Shown: piece by piece, positions 23,858 through 30,666 of the stretch | Position numbering within the stretch: position 1 is the first letter of the stretch | How the letters are laid out: every line of letters begins with the position of its first letter | IMG/VR virus record: IMGVR_UViG_3300042884_000444 | Location: 1 to 30,666 of that record | Strand: one strand, 5' to 3' | Origin: a virus | DNA length: 30,666 nucleotides | Notes under the pieces: model-generated | Databases searched by the model: none | Seen by the model: the letters and a program-made list of their open reading frames with translations, nothing else | Told to the model about the DNA's origin: nothing | Position numbers and translations under genes: made by a program

Positions 23858-26131
23858 ATGAGTTTCAAAGAACCAAGTAGAGTCTGGAATGTTGTTAGTG
23901 CGATGCTAGAGGCTGAACAGCCTCGTTCTCGCAATCGCGCTCGCATTAACGCTACCTTTAACGGTAATCCTCCATACAGCGAAGAGGAGGCTCGCGACAA
24001 TAAGATCCAGACAAACGTCAACTTCCTGGAAGGTACACGCATCATTCATGCGGCACGCCAGCAGTTTACGAACGCGTTCCTGAAGCCTCAGAATTACTTT
24101 TCTGTGGGCCTCGATACCGGCCCTCGGGATAAGCGCACTGAGTGGGGCAACATCATCACGAAGCAGTTGAACCGCGTGATGAAGCGGTCTCCGAAGTATT
24201 CCACGGTCCTGGAATCTCAGTTTGCCGCGACGGTTCTTCACGGCATTGGTCCGGTGACTTGGCTGCGTGATCGTGAATGGTGCCCGTCGGCCCGTGGAAC
24301 TGAAGACATTCTGGTTCCTACGAACACGCTAACCACGATGGAGAATATGTCGCACTTCGCGATCTACACCTCCTTCACAGCTGCGGACCTAATCCGCATG
24401 ACTCGCGGTGAGAACGTCGATCCCGGCTGGAACCTAAAGCTGGTGAACGAGCTGCTGGCCGCGATGATCCAGCGCGAGGCATCGAGCCTCCAGGTCAACG
24501 ATTGGTCCGGCCAATACTTCCCTGAAAAGATTGAGGAAGACTTCAAGGAGAACTCTGGTTACTGGGGTTCCGATGCGACTCCGGTGCTGCGGTGCTACGA
24601 TTTTTACTTCCTAGACACGACCAGCGACGATCCTTCTTGGCGCCGCCGCATCATCGTTGACCAGTACAACAGCGGGATCGGTAATATGCAGACCGCTGGC
24701 CAATGGCTCTTCGATGCCGGCGACCGCTGCTACGGCCGGGATATCTTCGAGCTGATGCACATCCAGTTCGCTGACGGCGCTGTGGTTCCGCCGTTCCGCT
24801 GGCACTCGGTGCGTTCCCTTGGCTACCTGCTTTATGCGGTGTGCCACCTCCAGAATCGCCTGCGCTGTAAGTTCACCGACTCCGTTTTTGAGCAGATGCT
24901 CTGGCTCTTCCGTAATGTCGCTGATGGTGACATGGAACGGATGGAGAAGATCGACCTAGTGAACATGGGCGTGATTCCCGAGGGCCTCTCCTGGGTTCCG
25001 CAGTCTGAGCGTCACGTTGTCGATTACCCGATGCTGTCTGGCGCTATGGCGATGCACCGACAGATCATGTCTGAGTCGAGTGCTGCCTACACGCAGGACG
25101 TGAATGACGGATCATCGAAGGAGCTGACCGCTACCGAGGTTATGGCTCGCGTGAACAACGCCAACGCGCTGATGGGCTCAATGCTTACACGCGCCTACAC
25201 GCAGCAGAATTTCCAGTACCGCGAGATTGCTCGCCGGTTCTGCACGATCGACCATCCCGACTGCAAACAGTTCCGCCGCAAGTGCGAGGCTGACGGTGTT
25301 GATCCCTCCGTCTGGAACAACCTCGACGCGTGGGACATCATGCCTGAGCGCGTCATGGGTTCCGGCAACAAGATGCTGGAGATCGCTCAGGCTGACCGCC
25401 TGATGGCTATCCGACCGCTGCTAGCTCCGGATTCTCAGGCCGAGGTCGTGCATATGTACGTCGAGGCCAACACTGATGATCCCCTTCTGGCAAATCGCTT
25501 GGCTCCGATCGACAACAAGCCGGTCTCCCCGGCTGTCGAACGCGCTACCCTGGCGTGGGGCACGCTTATCGACGGTCAACCTGTCGTTATCGCAAGCGCA
25601 CTCAATCGCCCCGAGTACATCCAGACGCTGCTTCAGATGCTTGGTGGCGCCATTGGCCGCATTGAAAAGGAAGGTGGCGGCATGACCACGATGGATCGCG
25701 TGCTGGGATTGGCCAACGTAATCCAGCATATCCAGGAGCAGATTCAGTTGATCTCTCAGGACCCGGGCCAGGAGCAGAACATCAAGCTCTACAACGACGG
25801 CATCGGCCAGGCTTCAAACTACATCAAGGGCTACGTGCAGCGCCTCCAAGAGCAGGCTCAAGCTCAGGCCGAAGCCGGCGCAGCTGGCAACGGAATGGAT
25901 CCCGAGACGGCTGCAAAGATTCAGGCGATGCTCATCACCGCGCAGTCCAAGTCGCAGATCGCTGCCGCAAACTCCGAACAGAAGCGGATTCAAAAGCAGG
26001 TCGCGTTCGATCAAGATCAGCAGCGCAAGAATGCTAGCACGATCGCTGAGGCTCAGCGTAAAGGCGCTCTGACTCGCGCAGACATTGCTGCCATGGATCT
26101 CAAGACTCAGGCTAATATTCTCAACCAATGA
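23858..26131 (+). CDS. Portal protein (T7-like podovirus type)
   Basis: A 757-residue protein. I chose ATG 23858 (MSFKEPSRVW) rather than the in-frame ATG at 23801, which lies in the preceding gene. The layout is that of large podovirus portals: an N-terminal helical region, a middle with LHGIGPVTWLRDREW and phage-typical aromatic segments, a DGSSKELTATEVMARVNNAN motif near residue 415, and a long helical Gln/Ala-rich C-terminus (barrel) ending DIAAMDLKTQANIL. It forms the dodecameric ring through which terminase loads DNA. The stop overlaps the next gene as ATGA. Confidence 0.88.
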   Translation: MSFKEPSRVWNVVSAMLEAEQPRSRNRARINATFNGNPPYSEEEARDNKIQTNVNFLEGTRIIHAARQQFTNAFLKPQNYFSVGLDTGPRDKRTEWGNIITKQLNRVMKRSPKYSTVLESQFAATVLHGIGPVTWLRDREWCPSARGTEDILVPTNTLTTMENMSHFAIYTSFTAADLIRMTRGENVDPGWNLKLVNELLAAMIQREASSLQVNDWSGQYFPEKIEEDFKENSGYWGSDATPVLRCYDFYFLDTTSDDPSWRRRIIVDQYNSGIGNMQTAGQWLFDAGDRCYGRDIFELMHIQFADGAVVPPFRWHSVRSLGYLLYAVCHLQNRLRCKFTDSVFEQMLWLFRNVADGDMERMEKIDLVNMGVIPEGLSWVPQSERHVVDYPMLSGAMAMHRQIMSESSAAYTQDVNDGSSKELTATEVMARVNNANALMGSMLTRAYTQQNFQYREIARRFCTIDHPDCKQFRRKCEADGVDPSVWNNLDAWDIMPERVMGSGNKMLEIAQADRLMAIRPLLAPDSQAEVVHMYVEANTDDPLLANRLAPIDNKPVSPAVERATLAWGTLIDGQPVVIASALNRPEYIQTLLQMLGGAIGRIEKEGGGMTTMDRVLGLANVIQHIQEQIQLISQDPGQEQNIKLYNDGIGQASNYIKGYVQRLQEQAQAQAEAGAAGNGMDPETAAKIQAMLITAQSKSQIAAANSEQKRIQKQVAFDQDQQRKNASTIAEAQRKGALTRADIAAMDLKTQANILNQ

Positions 26132-26385
26132 CCCCAAAACAAGAGTTTCAAAAAAATCAACAGCGCCTCAACGAGCTTAAGCGCCTCCTGGATAATCAGG
26201 ACTTACAGGCTGCCCTACTCGTTGCGTTCAATAATTTCTGCTGGAACCTGCCAGCCTCAGAGAATCCTCAACACGGATGGAATGCAAACTGTCGCAGACA
26301 GGGCGCAAAGGCGTTGATTGATGAACTCAACGGGCTTGCAGAGATGCGGAAAGAAAAACCGACTACCACTCAAAACCTCGAATGA
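26128..26385 (+). CDS. Small protein between portal and scaffold, function unknown
   Basis: An 85-residue helical protein (EFQKNQQRLNELKRLLDNQD, then AALLVAFNNFCWNL, HGWNANCRRQGAKALIDELN). It has two Cys but no clear motif. It overlaps the portal stop (ATGA) and the scaffold start (ATGA), so it is translationally coupled to both and probably acts in head assembly. No family is recognised. It is short but has intact start and stop and normal neighbour spacing, so it is likely real. Confidence 0.65.
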   Translation: MTPKQEFQKNQQRLNELKRLLDNQDLQAALLVAFNNFCWNLPASENPQHGWNANCRRQGAKALIDELNGLAEMRKEKPTTTQNLE

Positions 26386-27629
26386 GAATCCTATTATCAC
26401 CTGATGCCCCAACTGATCGCGGGGCGGATTACACTGACGCATTTGCAGGAATCGACGCCATCGAAGGCAGCGGGCTGGACAACCCAATGGGATCACCGTC
26501 CCAGCAGGCTCCTCAAGAGGTAGCACCTGCGCCTGCGGTATCCGCTCCAGAGGTTCAGGCGGCTGCCCCCGCTGACCTTGCTAAGCCCAAGAACGAGGAT
26601 TTCTTCAACCTCGATAAGTTCACCCCCAAGAAGGATGAACCGGCACCGACCGCTAAGGCTGAGCCCGCCAAGCCTGAGCCCACGTCCATCAAGCAGTTCC
26701 GCGAGCAGTACGACTTGACCAAGAAAGAGCGCGATGATTTCGCGGCCAAGGTCTCTGAGCTTGAGCGTGCTAGGTCTGAAGGCACTAGGAAGGAAGTCGA
26801 AGAGGCCACCAAGTCACTGAAGGCCGAGATGGATTCCATCCGAAAGAACGCCGAGGAGCTGGACACCGAGGTGCGGTATCTAAACTACACGCGTTCCGGT
26901 GAGTACAAGCAGAAGTACGAGACCCCTCTGCGCGAAGCCTGGCAGACCGCCCTAGGCGATATTGACGGAATCCGCGTCACTGATGCCGATGGCACTGAGC
27001 GCGACGCCAGTCACCATGATATCATGGCGATCTTGAATGTGCCGGTCGCCAAGGCCGCGATCATTGCTCAGGAGACGTTCGGGCCAGCTGCGCCCGAGAT
27101 CATGGCCCACCGCCGCCGGTTACTCGAACTCACTCAGTCTCGCGACAAGTCCATCGCTGAATGGAAGGAGAAGGGAGCGCAGCGTGAAGTTGAACGATCG
27201 AAGCAGGTAGAGGGGCGTCAGTCTCGTTCGCGTGAGCTGTTTGAATCGCAGTTCTCGGATTACGAAAAGAGCCACCCGCAGCTCTTCGGCAGGGAAGATG
27301 GTGACGATGATGGCAACAAGCTCCTGGACGAGAGCGATCGGCTGATCCGAATCGCGCTGAAAGGCGAGGGCGTCGATGCTGACATGGGCTACGAGGACAA
27401 GGTTGACCTTATTACGAAGGCTCAAGCACAGGTTGCCCTACGTGCTCGGGCCTACGGCCGTGAGCGCCTGCGAGTAATCCGGCTCCAGCAGAAGGTGGCG
27501 GAGCTGGAGAAGAAGGTTGGAAAGGTCCGATCCTCGGAACCCGGTCAAGGTGAGGGGACTTCTACTGCGACGCGCATAGCTCCTAAGAGTGCTGAAGACG
27601 CGATCGACGAGTTGCCGTCGGCGTACTGA
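26382..27629 (+). CDS. Probable scaffolding protein
   Basis: A 415-residue protein. The N-terminal 110 residues are Pro/Ala/Glu-rich and disordered-looking. A long charged coiled coil follows (ERDDFAAKVSELERARS, EEATKSLKAEMDSIRKNAEE), with a further helical Glu/Lys/Arg-rich region (RVIRLQQKVAELEKKVG) and an acidic, low-complexity C-terminus. This charge and helix pattern, directly after the portal gene, is what scaffolding proteins of podoviruses look like. They have little sequence conservation, so the call is from architecture and order. No major capsid gene follows. The stop forms TGATCA with the stop of the convergent gene. Confidence 0.65.
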   Translation: MRILLSPDAPTDRGADYTDAFAGIDAIEGSGLDNPMGSPSQQAPQEVAPAPAVSAPEVQAAAPADLAKPKNEDFFNLDKFTPKKDEPAPTAKAEPAKPEPTSIKQFREQYDLTKKERDDFAAKVSELERARSEGTRKEVEEATKSLKAEMDSIRKNAEELDTEVRYLNYTRSGEYKQKYETPLREAWQTALGDIDGIRVTDADGTERDASHHDIMAILNVPVAKAAIIAQETFGPAAPEIMAHRRRLLELTQSRDKSIAEWKEKGAQREVERSKQVEGRQSRSRELFESQFSDYEKSHPQLFGREDGDDDGNKLLDESDRLIRIALKGEGVDADMGYEDKVDLITKAQAQVALRARAYGRERLRVIRLQQKVAELEKKVGKVRSSEPGQGEGTSTATRIAPKSAEDAIDELPSAY

Positions 27630-27875
27630 TCACCAAGCCTTACACGACCAATACTTCGCAGATAACTTCGTGCCCGGTGTGTCACAACCATGCCGGGCAT
27701 GAAAACTTTTACGGTTCTTCGGGATGTGCTTTTTGATGCTCATGTTCGGATCACCAAAACGCACGAGCTTCACTTGCCCGCCCTCCTTAGCCAAGACAGC
27801 GGACTTCTTCGAGGCGCCTGGCGTAGACTTCGGCTTGTTGTACCCGGCAAATTTCTGGCCTCGGTAGGTAATCAT
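27630..27875 (-). CDS. Small basic protein with RARH-type motif, function unknown
   Basis: An 81-residue protein from ATG 27875. An upstream GTG at 27899 would lie in the previous gene. It is basic in its C-terminal half and ends with KSFHARHGCD, then a Pro/Gly/Lys stretch and KYWSCKAW. I recall similar C-termini (ARH..CD...YW.C..W) in small proteins of environmental phages and large viruses, but no function is known to me. The two Cys and two His could bind metal. Its start overlaps the lipoprotein gene stop (ATGA), and its stop abuts the scaffold stop with no space. The DNA includes a GC-rich hairpin at 27671-27699. Confidence 0.6.
   Translation of the reverse strand: MITYRGQKFAGYNKPKSTPGASKKSAVLAKEGGQVKLVRFGDPNMSIKKHIPKNRKSFHARHGCDTPGTKLSAKYWSCKAW
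27671..27710. terminator. Possible terminator hairpin after the scaffold gene
   Basis: A 7-bp perfect GC-rich stem (tgcccgg at 27671-27677 with ccgggca at 27693-27699) has a 15-base loop and is followed by tgaaaactttt. It lies 41 bp beyond the scaffold stop, inside the convergent gene, and could end rightward transcription. The loop is long and the T-run is short, so it may be only coding sequence. Confidence 0.3.
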
Positions 27876-28096
27876 TTGGCTTTCGGCAGTACGTACCACC
27901 CAGCTGGAAGGGTGACCCGACTAGGACCAGAGAGCTTACCGTCCTTGTCAAACGCGTAGACGCGGGCGCGGACGGGCTCTGCTAGCATCACGGGATCACC
28001 GCTAGGAACGAGGATTACCTTTGTCTGCTGGCAACCCAGGCAGATTGGCAACACGAGCAGCCAGATCAGATTTGAGGGGTTGAGGTGCTTGGCCAT
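27872..28096 (-). CDS. Small lipoprotein, candidate outer spanin
   Basis: A 74-residue protein from ATG 28096. An ATG at 28105 would add three residues. Residues 10-22 (LIWLLVLPICLGC) form a hydrophobic signal segment ending in a relaxed lipobox, with Gln after the Cys, which fits outer-membrane sorting. The mature part is short and beta-rich (KVILVPSGDPVMLAEPVRAR, TLPAGWYVLPK). It sits after the membrane-protein genes of the right arm, where lysis genes are expected, so an o-spanin or accessory lysis role is possible. It overlaps the upstream 55-residue gene in a different frame over 95 bases. It stops as ATGA with the next gene. Confidence 0.65.
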   Translation of the reverse strand: MAKHLNPSNLIWLLVLPICLGCQQTKVILVPSGDPVMLAEPVRARVYAFDKDGKLSGPSRVTLPAGWYVLPKAK

Positions 28097-28169
28097 GTTG
28101 CACATCGGTGGGTGGTGTTTCTCGGAACCAGTCGAGCAGAGCCTTGAGGATCTGGTAGATCCAGTTCAC
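28002..28169 (-). CDS. 55-residue protein overlapping the lipoprotein gene in another frame
   Basis: A GTG at 28169 forms a GTGA overlap with the holin-like gene stop. The frame runs 55 residues to TAG at 28002. It opens VNWIYQILKALLDWFRE, an amphipathic helix, then PP.DVQHGQAPQPLKSDLAA. About 95 bases overlap the lipoprotein gene in a different frame, the arrangement seen in overlapping spanin pairs such as Rz/Rz1. It lacks a clear transmembrane helix long enough for an inner spanin, so that role is doubtful. The coupled start and an otherwise unfilled gap of about 70 bases argue that it is real. The family is unknown. Confidence 0.55.
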   Translation of the reverse strand: MNWIYQILKALLDWFRETPPTDVQHGQAPQPLKSDLAARVANLPGLPADKGNPRS

Positions 28170-28363
28170 GCCTTGGGGTCGATGGTAGCGGTCTTGTCGG
28201 CATCTTTGGCCATAATCAGGCCGAGGCCAGCAGTGACCGCGGCAATGGTCGAGGCAATGTCGATGTTTGTCGCAGGATCACCGTCGAAGGCAGCCCGAAG
28301 GGCACCACCAACAGCGACGAGGATTGCACCTACACCGGCGAGAGTTGTTTTCGTGTTTTTCAT
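28166..28363 (-). CDS. Small two-helix membrane protein, holin candidate
   Basis: A 65-residue protein with two hydrophobic helices: TLAGVGAILVAVGGALRAAF (residues about 7-26) and STIAAVTAGLGLIMA (about 38-52), joined by a short polar loop with DGDPATN. The C-terminal tail is charged. Size, topology and position next to a second small membrane protein and a lipoprotein fit a phage holin, which opens the inner membrane at lysis. Holins share little sequence, so this is a structural call. It overlaps the gene upstream (ATGA) and downstream (GTGA). Confidence 0.65.
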   Translation of the reverse strand: MKNTKTTLAGVGAILVAVGGALRAAFDGDPATNIDIASTIAAVTAGLGLIMAKDADKTATIDPKA

Positions 28364-28530
28364 TTGGATTTGAACAGCCTATAGGCTCCGTAACAGGCGC
28401 AGGCTAAGCCAATGAGCGCGGTGATAAGCTGAACCCAGTCGGTAAGCCACGGAATAAACGAAACAGCGGTGGCACCTGCCGCTGCTGCTAGGCTGAGTCC
28501 AGGGCTGGTGCTGCTGTTCGTTGGTTCCAT
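28360..28530 (-). CDS. 56-residue membrane protein, holin-like
   Basis: I read a 56-residue frame from ATG 28530 to TGA 28360. The polar start MEPTNSSTSPG is followed by a hydrophobic Ala-rich helix (LSLAAAAGATAVSFIPWL), a short DWVQ turn, a second helix (LITALIGLACACYGAYRLF) and a KSK tail. The ATG overlaps the TAA of the upstream gene as TAATG, and the stop overlaps the next ATG as ATGA, so it is coupled on both sides. Two small membrane proteins in a row suggest a holin and antiholin pair or a holin with a partner. The direction of each role cannot be told from sequence. Confidence 0.6.
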   Translation of the reverse strand: MEPTNSSTSPGLSLAAAAGATAVSFIPWLTDWVQLITALIGLACACYGAYRLFKSK

Positions 28531-28790
28531 TACTCAGTAGGCTGTACGGCTTCAACCACCGGATTCGCCAGCTTGTAGGCCGCGACAACCGCAGGAGTCC
28601 ACAGCGCGTTGGCAATCGAGACAACCTCGGTGGGCTGACCAGTAAGGTCGTCACCGGGAACAAGCGTATACTGCGAGGTAATCTCAGAACCGACAATCGC
28701 GCCATCGCTGTCGTAATCAATTCCGGTCGTAACGAACAGCGAGTTGTTGGCGTTGACCTGAACCGAGATAATATCAACTGGTACGATCAT
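28530..28790 (-). CDS. Small protein, paralogue of the upstream gene, function unknown
   Basis: An 86-residue protein. The N-terminal half is beta-like (VDIISVQVNANNSLFVTTGI). The C-terminal half has PGDDLTGQPTEVVSIANALW, then TPAVVAAYK. The same C-terminal pattern occurs in the gene just upstream (PGSDLTGQPEQVVAIANAVW). No family is recognised. Its position between fibre and holin-like genes suggests a minor structural or fibre-associated role, but this is only context. It starts within ATGA and stops within TAATG. Confidence 0.65.
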   Translation of the reverse strand: MIVPVDIISVQVNANNSLFVTTGIDYDSDGAIVGSEITSQYTLVPGDDLTGQPTEVVSIANALWTPAVVAAYKLANPVVEAVQPTE

Positions 28791-29038
28791 TGAATAGAGG
28801 GGCTAGGGGTTTGAGCGGCGGCGTAGGCTGCGACAGCGGCAGGAGTCCAGACAGCGTTTGCAATCGCGACAACCTGTTCAGGCTGACCCGTAAGGTCGGA
28901 GCCGGGAGCGAGGCAATAGCGGCGGAATGTGGAGGCTTTGACAACCTCGCCATCGACGATCTGGTCCGCAAGACGAACCTGAAGGACGGTTGAAGGGAGA
29001 ACCTCGCAGAGCGAGAAAATGGTGCGTTCTGTTAGCAT
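28787..29038 (-). CDS. Small protein, paralogue of the downstream gene, function unknown
   Basis: An 83-residue protein. It starts MLTERTIFSLCEVLPSTVLQ, with a beta-rich N-terminal half, then C.APGSDLTGQPEQVVAIAN and WTPAAVAAYAAAQ. The last 45 residues match the downstream protein closely while the N-terminal halves differ more, so this is an old tandem duplication. It lies 4 bp after the fibre gene stop. Function is unknown; co-expression with the fibre is likely. Confidence 0.65.
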   Translation of the reverse strand: MLTERTIFSLCEVLPSTVLQVRLADQIVDGEVVKASTFRRYCLAPGSDLTGQPEQVVAIANAVWTPAAVAAYAAAQTPSPSIQ

Positions 29039-29042
29039 ATGA

Positions 29043-30086
29043 TTAGACAGAATAGGTGTAACTGCAAACCACTCTGTTTAAGTTAGTAATCGGTGTTAAG
29101 TTATCATAGAATCGAACAGCTACTGTTGTGGCACTCTGTCTAAAAACTTGGCACATATTACCTGTAAGTGAGATTTCTCGACCTGCTCCACAGGCTTCTG
29201 TACCAGAATTAAAAGGAAGAGTAACCACTAAACTACCAGTACCAGTTCCTGCTGTGATTATTGCGATGTCAAAATTTATAGTAACAACTCGTCCGATTTT
29301 TGTGTAATTCGCGCTTGCTACAGTGGTCGTGCCAATCGTGCCAAATTCTGAAGTCACAGTCGGCGTAAACGTCCCCTCCTCGTAATCGTTCAGCAGTTCG
29401 GAGGTCATCGTTCCGCTGCCGCTTGCAGTCGCGGAGAAGTCGATGCCTTTGCCGGAGGTGCCTATTACGAGGTTGCCACCGACCACATTGACGTTACCTG
29501 AGCTATCAATCGTCAAACGATTGGCAGAAGCTGTTCCATCATAAATCGAAAATCCATCATTTGAAACACCGGGAATCTGGCTGTTGAGCGTAAACGGGAT
29601 GTTGGCCGCAGTTTGCAATTTGATTGCAGCGGTGCCAGCAGCAGAATAAATATCGAGTTTCTCGGCAGGAGTCGCCGTCCCAATACCCACCTTGCCGGTA
29701 TAGCCAGCCGCATGAGCAACCAGCGTAGTGGTTCCAGAGGTTAGAGCGCCGGTAACAACGGCGGAGGCAAGCGTCGAAACACCCGTCACACCCAGCGTCG
29801 TCCCCACCGTAGCCGCGCCGGTGATGGCGGCGGAGCCAGCGGTGACGAGTCCGGCAACGGTCAGTGCATCAGTTGTCTTGTTGTAAACCAGACCGGCATC
29901 GCCTGCCAGATTCGTTCCGCCATCATTGAAGATGACCTGAGTCGTCGCACCGGGAAGACCAACGCCGCCTCCAAGAGCCGTGTACAGCTCGGTGAAGTTC
30001 TGGTTGGTATAATCGAACGAAGTCCGCAGCGGCGTCCCCGTTCCGTCGTTCGGCGATGCGCCGATATTGATGGTTTGCTTTGACAT
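29043..30086 (-). CDS. Trimeric tail or head fibre protein
   Basis: A 347-residue protein. The N-terminus (INIGASPNDGTGTPLRTSF, then NFTELYTALGG) is a common fibre-attachment opening. Residues about 75-140 are short beta repeats rich in Thr, Ala, Gly and Val (AAITGAATVGTTLGVTGVST), as in a triple-beta shaft. The VGIGTATPAEKLDI phrase recurs in many phage fibres. The C-terminal part after EEGTFTPTV is a beta sandwich-like tip (ANYTKIGRVVTINFDIAI), probably the receptor-binding end. DNA for the tip (about 29043-29370) is visibly richer in A/T than the shaft, which suggests exchange of the tip. It lies between a small protein and the paralogue pair, all on the minus strand. Confidence 0.8.
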   Translation of the reverse strand: MSKQTINIGASPNDGTGTPLRTSFDYTNQNFTELYTALGGGVGLPGATTQVIFNDGGTNLAGDAGLVYNKTTDALTVAGLVTAGSAAITGAATVGTTLGVTGVSTLASAVVTGALTSGTTTLVAHAAGYTGKVGIGTATPAEKLDIYSAAGTAAIKLQTAANIPFTLNSQIPGVSNDGFSIYDGTASANRLTIDSSGNVNVVGGNLVIGTSGKGIDFSATASGSGTMTSELLNDYEEGTFTPTVTSEFGTIGTTTVASANYTKIGRVVTINFDIAIITAGTGTGSLVVTLPFNSGTEACGAGREISLTGNMCQVFRQSATTVAVRFYDNLTPITNLNRVVCSYTYSV

Positions 30087-30113
30087 ATATGACTAAATGA
30101 ATGTTACGTTGAC

Positions 30114-30323
30114 CTACAGAAATTCGGTCATGTCCGCCGTGATGCTCGTCACGTCCGCGCTTATCACCGTGTTATCCGCCGTGATATCCGCCGTTCCGCC
30201 AAGCGTCGCCGCCTCCCAGAGTAGGCCAATCTCCAGCAGAATGCGTTCACGCGGACTCATGCACGAAGCTCCCTGAGCCTCCGCAATTAGTGTGGCCGCA
30301 TCGGCGCAAGAAATGTTTGCCAT
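30114..30323 (-). CDS. Small Cys/Thr/Asp-rich protein, function unknown
   Basis: A 69-residue protein. The helical N-terminal half (SCADAATLIAEAQG, SPRERILLEIGLLWEAATLG) is followed by a short Thr/Asp/Ala repeat (TADITADNTVISADVTSIT). It lies 1 bp after the upstream fibre-type gene and 27 bp before the next fibre. The repeat tail may be extended or part of a fibre interface. No family is recognised. It is probably real because start and stop fit the operon and no other frame is good. Confidence 0.55.
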   Translation of the reverse strand: MANISCADAATLIAEAQGASCMSPRERILLEIGLLWEAATLGGTADITADNTVISADVTSITADMTEFL

Positions 30324-30324
30324 A

Positions 30325-30666
30325 TCAATGATCAGCTAATTTGAACCACGCGACACCGTTGGTCATAATAATCAGGCTGTTCCACTGCGGAGTCATTGAA
30401 TGGGTTGTCGCCCCATCAATCGTCTCGCTCGCGTAGCCATCGATAATGACATGATTCCCACCGGAATTGATGCGCTTGAAAGCATAGATACGACCCGGAA
30501 CCAGCGCCGCCGGGGGCAATGTCATCGTAATCGCTCCCGCCGTGGCATCGGCGATGATCAGATAATCACCGCTCACCACGCTGCCGCTGGTCGTCACCGA
30601 CCGATACGCACCGCGTGTCGCGCCGCCGCCCTGAAGATACGTCGCAATGCGGTTCTCCAGCGCCAG
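30325..30666 (-). CDS. Fibre-type structural protein, C-terminal part (cut by window edge)
   Basis: The frame is open to the right edge and covers the last 113 residues. A GTG at 30597 is in frame, but the sequence upstream (LALENRIATYLQGGGATRG) is convincing coding, so the gene continues beyond the window. It has beta phrases typical of fibre ends or shafts (GDYLIIADATAGAITMTLPP, GRIYAFKRINSGGNHVIIDG) and ends NSLIIMTNGVAWFKLADH. It is probably a virion fibre or decoration protein; the N-terminal attachment part is not visible. It lies 1 bp upstream of the next gene start. Confidence 0.65.
   Translation of the reverse strand: MALENRIATYLQGGGATRGAYRSVTTSGSVVSGDYLIIADATAGAITMTLPPAALVPGRIYAFKRINSGGNHVIIDGYASETIDGATTHSMTPQWNSLIIMTNGVAWFKLADH

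Noticed and set aside
28379-28777. 132-residue minus-strand frame with an Arg/Leu/Ser-rich product
   Set aside because: It overlaps the 86- and 56-residue genes, which have coupled starts and sensible products; its own composition is typical of a shadow frame.

Overview
The window is part of the genome of a tailed, short-tailed (podovirus-like) phage. The evidence is a large terminase, a T7-type portal, a scaffold-like protein, a probable adaptor and nozzle pair, a tailspike and fibres, and internal virion proteins ending in a 3435-residue giant. Essentially every base is coding. Genes are joined by ATGA, GTGA, TAATG or TGATG overlaps or by gaps of a few bases. I saw no tRNA, rRNA, CRISPR array, insertion sequence or integrase, and no gene-free stretch over 300 bases. 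The host is probably Gram-negative (a lipoprotein-like lysis gene and an SSB with a bacterial DDLPF tail), but I cannot name it. Start codons lack clear Shine-Dalgarno sequences, which fits a host that does not rely on them.

Left arm, 1-20976, minus strand, transcribed right to left: nozzle-like protein, tailspike, fibre, Cys-rich adaptor-like protein, cupin-like protein, two presumed internal or ejection proteins, the giant polyvalent protein, then a RecT annealing protein and the start of a RecE-type exonuclease that runs off the window. This is roughly T7 virion-gene order followed by a recombination pair.

Middle, 20975-27629, plus strand: terminase, bacterial-type SSB, a small unknown, a zinc-ribbon-like protein, portal, a small unknown and a probable scaffold. 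It starts at a CATG shared with the divergent nozzle gene and ends at a TGATCA shared with the convergent gene.

Right arm, 27630-30666, minus strand: a partial fibre-type protein, a small protein, a trimeric fibre, two paralogous small proteins, two small membrane proteins (holin candidates), a 55-residue protein whose frame overlaps a lipoprotein gene, and a small basic protein. This looks like a receptor-binding and lysis block, although no endolysin is visible.

The most remarkable object is the giant protein. It is about as long as the injected N4 virion RNA polymerase but carries a strawberry-notch-type SF2 helicase, ExoX-C-like and DUF5710-like modules, a tandem 108-residue duplication and long virion-type flanks. 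It fits the class of polyvalent proteins injected with phage DNA, and a DarB-like protective role is an attractive but unproven idea. No major capsid protein or endolysin was recognised, so both probably lie outside the window or are unusual.
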